Assembly (NCBI RefSeq): GCF_004345605.1 | Contig: NZ_SLVY01000024.1 | Span: 1-64,000, forward strand | Direction of reading: 5' to 3' | From: Rhodococcus sp. SMB37 | GTDB taxonomy: Bacteria; Actinomycetota; Actinomycetes; Mycobacteriales; Mycobacteriaceae | DNA: 64,000 bases | Part shown: positions 32,647 to 41,825 of the stretch, one piece after another | Layout of the letters: every line of letters begins with the position of its first letter | Position numbering within the stretch: position 1 is the stretch's first letter | Made by a program: the position numbers and the translations under genes | Notes under the pieces: generated by a model | Seen by the model: the letters and a program-made list of their open reading frames with translations, nothing else | What the model was told of the DNA's origin: nothing | The model's database searches: none

Positions 32647-33786
32647 CTATCCGGCCGAGCTGGTCGCGGGTTGGCGAGTCTCGACGTAGTCGTCGACGAT
32701 GCGCTGTGCAGACGTGTGGAGGTGGCGCAGGAGGATCTCCTGATCGCACAGCGGGAATTCTTTCACCACACGGGTTTCGAGCATCTTCTGGGTCGCTTCG
32801 AGCGTGTTGGAATCCTGAAGTGCGAATTCCTTGAACGTGACGGCAGCGATCTCCTGACGCAAGCGGTCGGTGGCGTTGCGCGGCGGCGCCATGTACATCG
32901 TGCCTTCGAAAGTGTGGCGGTTGTACGCGGTCGGCCAGTAGTGGTAGGTCAGGAACCAACCCGGCTCCCACACGACGAGCATGAAGTTCGGGAAGAACAC
33001 GTAGGAGTCGAGGCCCCACGAGGGATGTCGAGCAGGGTTGAGGCCGGTGGGGAGATCGGCGAGCCCGGGGATGTCGGGTTTGTCCCACGGCCCGAAGTTG
33101 CCGCTGCGCAGGATGCGTTCTGTGGGCTTGACCATCGATGGGTCCTTCGGGGGCGCCATCCCGCCCCACGACGACACCATTCCGTGCGGGCCGTCCACGT
33201 CGTAGTGCAGGGCTTCGAACCCGTAGCCCTGGAGTTTCTGCGCTTCCTCCGCCACGTACTGCTTCGAGTGGAGCACGGGAGCGTGGTAGAACTCGGCGAA
33301 CGCGTCGATGTAGAGCTTCCAGTTGCTTCCCACATCCGACCGGTATGTGAACCGTTGGGTGAATTCGCCGAACGGGAACCCTTCGAGGCCGGCCGCGAAC
33401 TTGCCCAGGCTCTCGCGTAGCGGGTTCGTGTTCGAGTTGTCGAGGTTGACGAAGATGAACCCTTCCCACACGTCGACCTGAATGGAGGTGAGGTCGGCGG
33501 TGGATGGGTCTTCACCGATCGGGAACTGGAAGGCCGATACCTTCCCGTCGGTGCCTTCGGTGACGAGGACGGTGACCTCTGCGATCACGATGTCCTGCGT
33601 GTAGCGGTGTTGGTCATTCCGAAGTTGGTTTGTACGACCGACATTGATCCACGAGCGCTTGAAAATTGCCTCGCGTTCGAGCTCGTAGTGTTCGGGGCTG
33701 ATCGAGTCCTCGTACGACATCGGCGCAGTGTCGATGGCGTAGTGCTCGGTCCAGCTGCCTTCCTCGGGTTTCGGAAAGTGAGACAT
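32647..33786 (-). CDS. ring-hydroxylating oxygenase alpha-subunit-like protein lacking the Rieske cluster
   Basis: 379 residues. The N-terminal (EREAIFKRSWINVGR) and catalytic parts match Rieske non-heme iron oxygenase alpha subunits. DAFAEFYHAPVLH supplies the mononuclear iron ligands H168 and H173. The expected CxH...CxxH Rieske binding block is absent: after AFQ (85-87) the sequence jumps to FPIGEDPSTADLTSIQVDVW. About 55-65 residues are missing in frame, which also explains the short length. Electron entry should be lost. GGAAGGATC precedes ATG 33786. Divergent from the TetR gene at 33922. Confidence 0.82.
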   Translation of the reverse strand: MSHFPKPEEGSWTEHYAIDTAPMSYEDSISPEHYELEREAIFKRSWINVGRTNQLRNDQHRYTQDIVIAEVTVLVTEGTDGKVSAFQFPIGEDPSTADLTSIQVDVWEGFIFVNLDNSNTNPLRESLGKFAAGLEGFPFGEFTQRFTYRSDVGSNWKLYIDAFAEFYHAPVLHSKQYVAEEAQKLQGYGFEALHYDVDGPHGMVSSWGGMAPPKDPSMVKPTERILRSGNFGPWDKPDIPGLADLPTGLNPARHPSWGLDSYVFFPNFMLVVWEPGWFLTYHYWPTAYNRHTFEGTMYMAPPRNATDRLRQEIAAVTFKEFALQDSNTLEATQKMLETRVVKEFPLCDQEILLRHLHTSAQRIVDDYVETRQPATSSAG

Positions 33787-33850
33787 GTACAGATCCTTCC
33801 GACAGGTAGCGCTTGTGCAATGCAATCCCTCGGGCCACACCCGATAACAT

Positions 33851-33897
33851 GACCGGTGGTCCAATTCGACTACAACCGAAGATATGGACCGCCGGTC
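33851..33897. promoter_or_regulatory. putative TetR operator between oxygenase-like and tetR genes
   Basis: GACCGGTGGTCC (33851-33862) and GGACCGCCGGTC (33886-33897) are inverted copies matching at 11 of 12 positions. Each is also nearly palindromic on its own. They sit in the divergent promoter region and 25 bp before the TetR start, so autoregulation plus control of the oxygenase-like gene is likely. Confidence 0.6.
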
Positions 33898-33921
33898 AAC
33901 TTGTCAACGGAGGGCTCTGCG

Positions 33922-34521
33922 ATGCTGGACGAACAACCGAGAAAAGAGCGGAGCGACGCAGCGCGGAACCGTCGCGCAATCCTCGACGCCGCCGACGCCC
34001 TCCTCGCCGCCCACGGCTCCGAGCATGTGTCCATCGACCAGATCGCGGCAGCAGCAGGAGTCGGCAAAGGCACGATCTTCCACCGCTTCGGATCTCGCGC
34101 AGGTCTGATGAGAGAACTCGTGCGGGAACGCGCCCTGGCGCTCCGCGACGCCGTGACCGAAGGGGAGCCACCGCTCGGTCCGGGGGCACCCGCCCCCGAG
34201 CGGCTCCTTGCGTATTTCGACGCGATGTTCCAGCTCATCGTCGACAATGTCGAGCTCATGATCGCGTACGACAACTCCACCAGGGAAGTGCAGGAGGACG
34301 AGATCAATGTGTTCTGGGCGCGACACATCGCGACGCTTCTGGCGGAAACACGTCCTGACGTCGACGCGACCGTCCTCGGTCGCCTGCTCCTCGGCGCCCT
34401 CAACCCCGACGTGATCCTGCAACACATCCGGGCCGGTCAGACCGAACGGCTCGCCCACGCTGTGCACAGCCTCGTCGCGTCCGTCATCGGCGGCCCCCAC
34501 ACCACCGACCGACGCACATAG
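33922..34521 (+). CDS. TetR family transcriptional regulator
   Basis: 199 residues. The helix-turn-helix (about residues 12-58) contains VSIDQIAAAAGVGKGTIFHRFGSRAGLMRELV, followed by a short helical ligand domain. GGAGGG lies before ATG 33922, and the 22 residues gained from an upstream GTG are not conserved-looking. It lies between the oxygenase-like gene and the ligase/MBL/enoyl-CoA hydratase operon. The inverted repeat at 33851-33897 is its most likely site. Ligand unknown. Confidence 0.9.
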   Translation: MLDEQPRKERSDAARNRRAILDAADALLAAHGSEHVSIDQIAAAAGVGKGTIFHRFGSRAGLMRELVRERALALRDAVTEGEPPLGPGAPAPERLLAYFDAMFQLIVDNVELMIAYDNSTREVQEDEINVFWARHIATLLAETRPDVDATVLGRLLLGALNPDVILQHIRAGQTERLAHAVHSLVASVIGGPHTTDRRT

Positions 34522-34637
34522 GTTTGCCCTATCGCTGGATGCGGCCGCAGGACTTTGTCGCCGCCGTCACACCCGTGATCGACTGGGATCCCCCGGACCG
34601 GTAGTCCGCGCGGACAGACGTCGATCAGGAGTGGCTT

Positions 34638-36197
34638 GTGAGCGAACTGCACCTTCCCAACCGCATTCGGCAGCTGGCGATCTCCCAGCCCTCGGCACCT
34701 GCAGTCACGGCAGAAGGCGCGACCCTCACCTACGCGGAGTTCGACACGTACACCAACAAAGTGGCCACGGCCCTCGCCGCACTGGCGTCGCCGTCGGGCC
34801 GGATCGGTGCGCTACTCCGTATGGGTCTGCCCGGCGCGGCGGCACTCGTCGGTTGCACGAAGGCCGGGCTCGTCTTCACCCCGATCAACTGGCGACTCAC
34901 CCCTGACGAGATCGCATGGATCGCAACGGACGCGCAGATCGGCGTGCTCATCGTCGAGGCGGACTTCGCCGACGCTGCCCACGCCGTCGCCGCAGCACTG
35001 CCGGACGTGCGCATCATCGTCGTCGGTGATTCGGCTCCGGGCGGCGCCAATACATGGGGTCAGCTCGTCGCCTCGGGTACCGACACCGATCCGGGCCTGG
35101 GCGACGACCCCGAGACCGCACTCCTCCAGCTCTACACCTCCGGCACCACCGGCAAGCCGAAAGGTGTTGTGGCTGTCCATCGCAACATCTACAACACCCC
35201 CGAAGGCCTCGAGCTCTACGAGTTCGGGAACGAGTCGGTGTCGCTGGATGCGCTGCCCCTGTTCCACATCGCCGGCAGCGGATGGCTCAGTACGTCCCTG
35301 TCGGCCGGGCTGCACGTGATCCTGCTCGGCGAGATGCGCCCAGCACAGGTGGCAGCGGCCATCGCCGAGTACGGAGTCACCCATGCCTTCCTCGTGCCCT
35401 CCGCGATCGGGATGCTCCTCGAACTCCCCGACCTCGACGAGTACGACCTGTCCAGTCTCGAAATCATGGCCTACGGAGCGTCCCCGATCACTCCGGCGCT
35501 ACTCGAGCGGACCATGGACACTCTGCATTGCAGGCTCGTGCAGCGCTACGGAATGACCGAGACGATGGGGGCACTCACCGCTCTGCGTGCCGACGACCAT
35601 GACCCGCGTGGGCCGCGGACCCACCTGCTGCGGTCTGCGGGGACGCCACTTCCGGGTACCGAGGTACAGATCCGCGACATCGTCACCGGAGAAGTGCTGC
35701 CACAAGGAGAGACCGGCGAGATCGTGTCGCGGTCGCGCAACAACGTCACGGGGTACTGGCAGCGCGACGCCGAGACAGCCGCACTGTGCACCGACGACGG
35801 ATTTCTGCGCACAGGCGACGCCGGGCACATCGACGAGAACGGCTACCTCTTCGTCACCGACCGCGTGAAGGACATGATCATCACCGGTGGGGAGAACGTG
35901 TACCCCGTCGAGGTCGAGGCCGCACTCGCCGAACACCCCGCCGTCGCGGAGGTCGCCGTGGTCGGTCTGCCCGACGAACGCTGGGGCGAGGCCGTCACCG
36001 CCGTAGTACGCCTGGTCGACGGCGTCGAAGTACCGACAGAACGCGAACTCGTCGCGTTCACGACCGAGCGGCTCGCGTCGTACAAGAAACCGCAACGCAT
36101 CCACATCGTCGGGGAATTGCCGCGCAACGCGAGCGGCAAGATCCTCAAGCGCACCCTGCGCGACACCCTCGGGCATCGGGAGGGCTCGACACCATGA
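34638..36197 (+). CDS. AMP-dependent acyl-CoA ligase
   Basis: 519-residue ANL-superfamily ligase forming acyl-AMP then acyl-CoA. The P-loop is YTSGTTGKPKGVV. RYGMTETMGA forms the acid-binding edge, and the C-terminal domain has TGDAGHIDENGYLFVTDRVKDMIITGGENVYP with the catalytic lysine in NASGKILKRTL. All key motifs are present. GTG start at 34638. The stop overlaps the MBL gene (ATGA), making this the first step of a three-gene operon with an enoyl-CoA hydratase. Confidence 0.93.
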   Translation: MSELHLPNRIRQLAISQPSAPAVTAEGATLTYAEFDTYTNKVATALAALASPSGRIGALLRMGLPGAAALVGCTKAGLVFTPINWRLTPDEIAWIATDAQIGVLIVEADFADAAHAVAAALPDVRIIVVGDSAPGGANTWGQLVASGTDTDPGLGDDPETALLQLYTSGTTGKPKGVVAVHRNIYNTPEGLELYEFGNESVSLDALPLFHIAGSGWLSTSLSAGLHVILLGEMRPAQVAAAIAEYGVTHAFLVPSAIGMLLELPDLDEYDLSSLEIMAYGASPITPALLERTMDTLHCRLVQRYGMTETMGALTALRADDHDPRGPRTHLLRSAGTPLPGTEVQIRDIVTGEVLPQGETGEIVSRSRNNVTGYWQRDAETAALCTDDGFLRTGDAGHIDENGYLFVTDRVKDMIITGGENVYPVEVEAALAEHPAVAEVAVVGLPDERWGEAVTAVVRLVDGVEVPTERELVAFTTERLASYKKPQRIHIVGELPRNASGKILKRTLRDTLGHREGSTP

Positions 36198-37252
36198 TCA
36201 TCACCGAAGACATCGGCATCGTCCAGCGAGAAGCGTGGGCAGCGAACCGACTACCTCCTGTCGAGGAGGTCCGGCCCGGGCTGTGGTCGATTCCCGTCCC
36301 GATGCCGCACAACCCCCTGCGCTACGTGCTCTGCTATGCGCTCGCTCTGGATACCGGGCTGGCGCTGATCGATCCCGGCATGGACACCGAGGAGTCCTGG
36401 CAAGCGCTCGTCGACGGCATCGCGTCGACGGGTCACCACGTCACCGATGTGCGGTACGCGGCCATCACCCATCTGCACCCCGACCACTTCGGCCTCGCCC
36501 CGCGACTGCGAGAGACCACGGGCGCCGCGATCGCAATGCACGCCGCCGAGGCGACCGCGCTCGGACACTTCACCCCGGCGGACGCCGCAGCCGACATCGA
36601 GGCGTGGCGGGTGGACCTGACGGACCTCGGCGCGCCACCCGAGGTCGTCGAGGCACCCCGCTTCGATCTCGTCCGCTTCCCTCCCGGCACCTCCGCCGAC
36701 GTCGTCCTCGAGGGCGGCGACCGCCTCGATCTACCCGGATGGAACATCGAAGCGGTGTGGACCCCCGGGCACACACCGGGCCATCTCGCGTTCGTCGACC
36801 GCGACAACGACCTGCTGTTCAGCGGCGACCACATGCTCCCGCGCATCAGCCCCAACATCTCGTCGGGCCCGGGTGAACTCGACTCCCCGCTGAATCGCTA
36901 CCTGTTGTCGCTGCACGCGACCACCATGCTGCCGGACTGCGAGGTGCTCCCCGCCCACGAGTACCGATTCCGTGGTGTCACCGACCGGGCACGAGAACTG
37001 ATGGCACACCACGACGACCGCCTCGAAGAGATCCGTTGCGCCGTCGACGCACACCCCGAGTCGACGGCGTGGGAGATCACCACACGCATCACGTGGTCTC
37101 GGCCGATCGACGCGATGGATCCGAGGCTGCTCCGCCTCGCCGTCCGCGAGACACAGGCCCACCTCATCGTTCTTGCCGACAGAAATGTCATTCTCTCTGA
37201 TGGAGGAACTCCTTCTCGATGGAGTCTCGCCACCCCCACCGCCGACCAGTAG
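36194..37252 (+). CDS. MBL-fold metallo-hydrolase
   Basis: 352 residues. A full HLHPDH metal motif follows AITH, and TPGHTPGHLAFVDRDNDLLFSGDHML and PAHEYRFRG supply the remaining ligands, so a di-zinc site should be intact. A C-terminal winged-helix-like extension (about 265-350) is typical of the LACTB2-type group. Sitting between a CoA ligase and an enoyl-CoA hydratase, it may hydrolyse a thioester or lactone intermediate. The ATG overlaps the ligase stop. Confidence 0.88.
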   Translation: MIITEDIGIVQREAWAANRLPPVEEVRPGLWSIPVPMPHNPLRYVLCYALALDTGLALIDPGMDTEESWQALVDGIASTGHHVTDVRYAAITHLHPDHFGLAPRLRETTGAAIAMHAAEATALGHFTPADAAADIEAWRVDLTDLGAPPEVVEAPRFDLVRFPPGTSADVVLEGGDRLDLPGWNIEAVWTPGHTPGHLAFVDRDNDLLFSGDHMLPRISPNISSGPGELDSPLNRYLLSLHATTMLPDCEVLPAHEYRFRGVTDRARELMAHHDDRLEEIRCAVDAHPESTAWEITTRITWSRPIDAMDPRLLRLAVRETQAHLIVLADRNVILSDGGTPSRWSLATPTADQ

Positions 37253-37268
37253 CGAAGGAAAAGCTGAC

Positions 37269-38030
37269 ATGAGCGTTGTTCTCACCGAGTTCGCCGACGG
37301 CATCGCCGTCTTCACCCTCAATCGCCCCGAGGCCAAGAACGCCGTCACCCTCGAGGTGTCCGAGGCCCTCGCCGCCGCGATGGACGAATTCGAGGCACGC
37401 CCCGACCTGACCATCGGCATTCTCACCGGTGCCGGCGGAACTTTCTGCGCCGGCATGGATCTCAAGGCGTTCTCGCGCGGTGAACGTCCGTCGATCCCCG
37501 GCCGCGGATTCGGCGGAATCACCGAAGCTCCACCCACGAAGCCGCTGATCGCTGCGGTCGAAGGTTGGGCACTCGCCGGCGGTTGCGAACTTGCACTGTC
37601 CGCCGACCTGATCGTCGCGTCACGCGAAGCGAAGTTCGGCATTCCCGAGGTCAAGCGCGGCCTCGCTGCTGCAGCCGGCGGTCTACTGCGGCTGCCGAAG
37701 ATCCTCCCGTACCCGCTGGCAATGGAGATGGCCATCACCGGCGACCCGCTCACCGCCGAGGTCGCCTTCCAGCACGGTCTCGTCAACCGGGTCACCGAGC
37801 CCGGCGAGGCGCTGACCGTCGCGAAGGAACTCGCCGCACGTGTCGCCGCCAACGGGCCGCTCGCAGTGAAGGCCACCAAGCAGGTCGTGGCGATGTCTGC
37901 GAAGTACACCGACCCCGACGCGTTCGTCGCGCAGCGCAAGTTCATCGACCCGGTGTTCGCGTCGAACGACGCCCAGGAAGGCGCGAAAGCATTCGCCGAG
38001 AAGCGTGCTCCCGTCTGGACCGGCGCGTAG
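37269..38030 (+). CDS. enoyl-CoA hydratase/isomerase (crotonase) family protein
   Basis: 253 residues of the crotonase superfamily, which hydrates or rearranges enoyl-CoA. The oxyanion-hole regions are TGAGGTFCAGMDLKAF and AVEGWALAGGCELALSADLIVAS. In the catalytic loop, FGIPEVKRGLAAAAGGLLRLP supplies the first glutamate (PEVKRG), while the second position lies in the GGLLRLP helix. The length is standard. It starts 16 bp after the MBL gene, in the same operon, with GAAGGAAAAG before ATG 37269. Confidence 0.92.
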   Translation: MSVVLTEFADGIAVFTLNRPEAKNAVTLEVSEALAAAMDEFEARPDLTIGILTGAGGTFCAGMDLKAFSRGERPSIPGRGFGGITEAPPTKPLIAAVEGWALAGGCELALSADLIVASREAKFGIPEVKRGLAAAAGGLLRLPKILPYPLAMEMAITGDPLTAEVAFQHGLVNRVTEPGEALTVAKELAARVAANGPLAVKATKQVVAMSAKYTDPDAFVAQRKFIDPVFASNDAQEGAKAFAEKRAPVWTGA

Positions 38031-38043
38031 CCGACTCCGGACA

Positions 38044-38095
38044 CGACCGTGACCACCGTCCGAGGTACTGAGCCCTGGGACGGTGGACACGGTCG
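38044..38095. terminator. bidirectional hairpin terminator
   Basis: An 18-nt arm at 38044-38061 pairs with 38078-38095 at 17 of 18 positions (CGACCGTG...CACGGTCG at the base). It lies between the convergent stops at 38030 and 38100 and should end both the crotonase and ABC-transporter transcripts. Confidence 0.65.
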
Positions 38096-38099
38096 TTCA

Positions 38100-41000
38100 T
38101 CAGCCGGTGACCGCGTGGGCAACCTCGTGGGCATCCCACAGACGCCGGTACACCGCACTCGACTCGAGTAGTTCGTCGTGCGTGCCCACTCCGTCGACGC
38201 CACCGCCGTCGAGAACGACGATGCGGTCCGCACCGCGGATCGTGTCGAGCCGATGCGCGACGACGAGTACCGTGCGTCCCGCCACGAGGTGCGACAACGC
38301 GACCTGGATACGACGTTCGGTGGCCGGGTCGATCGAGGCGACCGCTTCGTCGAGCAACAGGACGTCGGGGTCGCGCAGGAGCGCGCGAGCAATCGAAAGT
38401 CGCTGCCGCTGACCGCCGGACAGGTCGTCGCCGGCTTCCGCCAGCACGGCGTCCAGCCCGTCCGGTAGTGCTCGGACGAAGTCCGCGGCCTGCGCGGATT
38501 CGAGGGCCGACCACACCTGCTCGTCCGTCGCGTCGGGCGCACCGATCGTGAGGTTGGAGCGGATGGTATCGGGAAACAGGTAGACCTCTTGGTACACGGT
38601 CGTGACGGTGCGACGCAGATCGTCCTCGGTCACCTCGCGCAGGTCGGCTCCACCGATACGGATCGAACCCGAATCGACATCCCAGAACCGTGCGACGAGA
38701 TCCGCGACCGTGGACTTGCCTGCGCCGGACGGCCCGACGAGAGCAGTCACCTTTCCCGATTCGGCCCGGAACGACACACCCCGCAGGGCTTCGTCGTCGT
38801 TGTAGGAGAACCGCACGTCGCGGAATTCGACGTCGGTGCCGGACATGGGTGTCGGTTCGGTGGGTTCTGGAAGTTCATCGATGTCCCACACGCCACCGAG
38901 TTGCTCGGCGATCCGATCCTGCTGATGCCGATACGTACTCAGCTCCAACAGTTCCTGCAGCGGCCGGTACAGATTGAGTGCGATCACCAGGAAGAGCAAC
39001 AGTGTCGTCGCAGCGACCTCACCGCCGAGGAACAAGGAACTTCCGAGCCACAGGAGGGCGACGAAGCCGAGTTCCAGCACCACGGTCGCCACCGCAGTCA
39101 GCGGGCTCGTGCGCACCGCCATCCCCACGCTCGAACGACGCAGGCGCTCGACTGCGCTGCGATAGCGGACTGCCTGGGGTGCATCGGGGAACGCGCGCAG
39201 GACCGCGGCGCCGCGCACGAACTCGAGCAGTGCCGTGTTCGCTTCCCGGCGGGCATCGGTGACGTCGGTGCTGATCGCGCTCTGGGCCCGGTCTGCAACC
39301 ACGAGCAGTCCGAGGAACACCGGGACACCGATCAACGCCGCAACAGCGAGTCTCCAGTCGAGGACGGCGAGCACGATCGTTGCGAGTACCGGTTGTACGA
39401 CGGCGACCACGAGTTTGCCCGGCAGGTTGACGAAATCGACGAGGGCGAGATCGGAGACGACCAAGGTCGAGGTACGGCCCGCATCCATCCGGTCGAAGGC
39501 CCCGAGTGGCACGCGACGCAGCCGGTGCAGGACCGATCGTCGCAGGTCGGCGATCGCGCGTTGCGTCACCGGCCACCAGACCCGGGCGACATCCACACCG
39601 ATGACGACACGCGCGATGAACAGAACGAGCAGAGCACTGCTGAGGGTGAGGACGTCGGAGGTCTCGACAGGTCCGTCGAGGGCTGTGAACAACGCGATGA
39701 ACACCACGAGCATCGGGGCGCTCGTGAGTGCGCCTTCGAGAAGCACGCGCCAAAGGCCCCGCCGGAAGAAGGTCGAGCGGTGGTGGCCGAGCATTGCGAA
39801 CCATTGCGCCACCGGACCTTTCGCAGCGAGATCCGCGACAGCGGGGGTGCGGTCCGCATCGCTGGAGTCCTGCTCCTCTGTATCAGCAGGCAGCACGGCA
39901 GACCGAGATGTATGCGCCGTCGGGTCGTCGTCGGCGTCGTCGGCCGGCTCCAGGCGCCATCCGTCGACTGCGCGATAGTCCTCCCACAGCGACCGGTAGC
40001 CCTCGCTCGAGGCAAGCAGTTCGGTGTGCGTGCCGGCAGCCGCGATGCGCCCCGCATCGAGGAGGAGGATGCGGTCGTATCCGGTGATCGACCCGAGGCG
40101 GTGCGCGACGGTGACGACCGTACGACCCTCGGCGAGGTCCGCCAGAGCGCGGACGACGGCCTGCTCGTTCTCCGCATCGAGGAACGCGGTGGCTTCGTCG
40201 AGAAGGACCACCGGGGCATCCTTCAAGAACGCACGAGCAATCGAAATGCGTTGACGCTGGCCACCGGAGAGCCGGCCACCGCCGGCTCCGAGTCGCGTGT
40301 CCCAACCGTCTTCGAGGTCGGGAAGAAACTCCGTCACGCGCGCGCGTCGGGCAGCCTCGTGCACTTCGTCGTCGGTGGCACCCGGCCTGGCCAATCGGAT
40401 GTTCTCGGTCACGGTGTCGTCGAAGACGTAGTCGTCCTGCTGGACGAATGCCACGAGCCCGGCCAGTTCGATCGGGTCGATGTCTCGCAGGTCGACACCA
40501 CCGAGTCGGACCTCGCCGCCGGTCACGTCGGCGAAACGGGCGAGCAACCGCAGGAGCGTCGTCTTGCCGGCGCCGCTGCCACCCACCAGGGCGACCGATG
40601 TTCCGGGTTCGATCGTGAGATCGATGCCGTCGAGGACCGTGTTGTCGCCGTAGGCGAAGCGGACGTCGGCGAGTTCGATTCGGCTGCCTTCCGGTGAGCG
40701 CGGGTGCTCGGCTCGTGGCAGATCTTCCTCCGCAAGAATCGCTCCGATGTTCTTCAGCCCCGCTTCCACCTGGTACTGCAGGACGGCCACGCTGAGTGTC
40801 AGGCTCATCAGAGGCTGCGCGAATCCCACACCGACCAGCAGGAAGAACACTAGTTCGGCGACGTCGAGCGATCCGGTGTGGACGAGATAGAGCCCGAGTG
40901 GGAGCAGGAACAGGACGCTGATCGACGCGAACGCTGTCGCGGAGACCGCCCCGACCCGGCCCCTGGACGTCTTGAGATTCTCGATCGCCTCGCTGTCGGT

Positions 41001-41729
41001 AACCGCGCGCTCGACGTCGACGAACGAACTCGTGGGCCGGACGAACCCGCGGATCACGCGGATCCCTCGGACAAATGAAACAACCGATACATTCAGGGCG
41101 GTGGCGATTTCGGATTCCCGGGGAGCGAGATCGGCGCTGCGCCCCACCGCCCAGGCAATACACGCGACGACGCACACGACGATCGCGACCGCCGCAAGTC
41201 CCATTCGCCAGTCGATCCAGAACATCACACCCAAAGTGGCGAGTGGGACGGCAATGGAGGAGGCAATATCCGGGATGGCATGCGACAACCCGAGCTCGAG
41301 CTGCTCGACATCATCCTGCACAACCTTCTTGAGCTCGCCGGCGCTGCGGGACCTGGCTCTCGCCAACGGCATCCGATCGATACGGTCGGCGAGTTCGAGT
41401 CGTAGGTCGGCCAGCGCACGGTACGCGGTCACGTGCGACAGCCAGTTCGCGACAGCTCGCAGAACAACTTTCGCGGCCACCCCCGCTGCTGCCAGCACCA
41501 CCAGGCTCGTGATGCGGTCGGTGCGCGGCACTTCGGAAACGAAGAGATCCACTGCAACCAGATAGACCACCACGAAGGGAATCAGGCCCGCAAGCGCGCC
41601 GAGAATCGCGGCCAGCGCACTGAAGACCAGCGAAACTCTTCGGCGCACGAGTATTTCAGACACCGTAGGCCCGCGTCGTCCGGCCTCGAGCGGCGGCTCG
41701 ACTGTCGTCGTACGACTGTTCATGATCAT
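38100..41729 (-). CDS. fused double ABC transporter (TMD-NBD-TMD-NBD), siderophore-locus type
   Basis: 1,209 residues: two complete half-transporters in one chain. Unit 1 has membrane helices (about 30-310), Walker A GGSGAGKTT, LSGGQRQRISIARAF and VVLLDEATAFLD. Unit 2 has helices (about 650-940), GPSGAGKST, LSGGQRQRLSIARAL and VLLLDEAVASID. A linker of about 70 acidic residues joins them. Mycobacterial IrtA/IrtB and YbtPQ are related pairs on separate chains, and no siderophore-interaction domain is present here. A DtxR-type iron box lies 5 bp before the start, so iron starvation should induce it. ATG 41723 is an alternative start. Confidence 0.9.
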   Translation of the reverse strand: MIMNSRTTTVEPPLEAGRRGPTVSEILVRRRVSLVFSALAAILGALAGLIPFVVVYLVAVDLFVSEVPRTDRITSLVVLAAAGVAAKVVLRAVANWLSHVTAYRALADLRLELADRIDRMPLARARSRSAGELKKVVQDDVEQLELGLSHAIPDIASSIAVPLATLGVMFWIDWRMGLAAVAIVVCVVACIAWAVGRSADLAPRESEIATALNVSVVSFVRGIRVIRGFVRPTSSFVDVERAVTDSEAIENLKTSRGRVGAVSATAFASISVLFLLPLGLYLVHTGSLDVAELVFFLLVGVGFAQPLMSLTLSVAVLQYQVEAGLKNIGAILAEEDLPRAEHPRSPEGSRIELADVRFAYGDNTVLDGIDLTIEPGTSVALVGGSGAGKTTLLRLLARFADVTGGEVRLGGVDLRDIDPIELAGLVAFVQQDDYVFDDTVTENIRLARPGATDDEVHEAARRARVTEFLPDLEDGWDTRLGAGGGRLSGGQRQRISIARAFLKDAPVVLLDEATAFLDAENEQAVVRALADLAEGRTVVTVAHRLGSITGYDRILLLDAGRIAAAGTHTELLASSEGYRSLWEDYRAVDGWRLEPADDADDDPTAHTSRSAVLPADTEEQDSSDADRTPAVADLAAKGPVAQWFAMLGHHRSTFFRRGLWRVLLEGALTSAPMLVVFIALFTALDGPVETSDVLTLSSALLVLFIARVVIGVDVARVWWPVTQRAIADLRRSVLHRLRRVPLGAFDRMDAGRTSTLVVSDLALVDFVNLPGKLVVAVVQPVLATIVLAVLDWRLAVAALIGVPVFLGLLVVADRAQSAISTDVTDARREANTALLEFVRGAAVLRAFPDAPQAVRYRSAVERLRRSSVGMAVRTSPLTAVATVVLELGFVALLWLGSSLFLGGEVAATTLLLFLVIALNLYRPLQELLELSTYRHQQDRIAEQLGGVWDIDELPEPTEPTPMSGTDVEFRDVRFSYNDDEALRGVSFRAESGKVTALVGPSGAGKSTVADLVARFWDVDSGSIRIGGADLREVTEDDLRRTVTTVYQEVYLFPDTIRSNLTIGAPDATDEQVWSALESAQAADFVRALPDGLDAVLAEAGDDLSGGQRQRLSIARALLRDPDVLLLDEAVASIDPATERRIQVALSHLVAGRTVLVVAHRLDTIRGADRIVVLDGGGVDGVGTHDELLESSAVYRRLWDAHEVAHAVTG

Positions 41730-41733
41730 TAAG

Positions 41734-41752
41734 ATAGCTTAGGCTCACCTCA
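41734..41752. promoter_or_regulatory. iron box (DtxR/IdeR-type operator)
   Basis: ATAGCTTAGGCTCACCTCA matches the DtxR/IdeR consensus TTAGGTTAGGCTAACCTAA at 15 of 19 positions. It sits between the divergent ABC transporter (start 41729) and MFS (start 41826) genes, so one iron-dependent repressor could silence both arms of the siderophore locus when iron is plentiful. Confidence 0.75.
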
Positions 41753-41825
41753 AATGGGGATCGTGTTCGTTTCCCTCGCAATTACCGCCGATGTTTCTCG
41801 ATAGCTTTCTGATGCCCGGAGACCT

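Noticed and set aside
38589-40697. 702-residue plus-strand open frame
   Set aside because: Antisense to the double ABC transporter, whose Walker and LSGGQ motifs are complete on the other strand.
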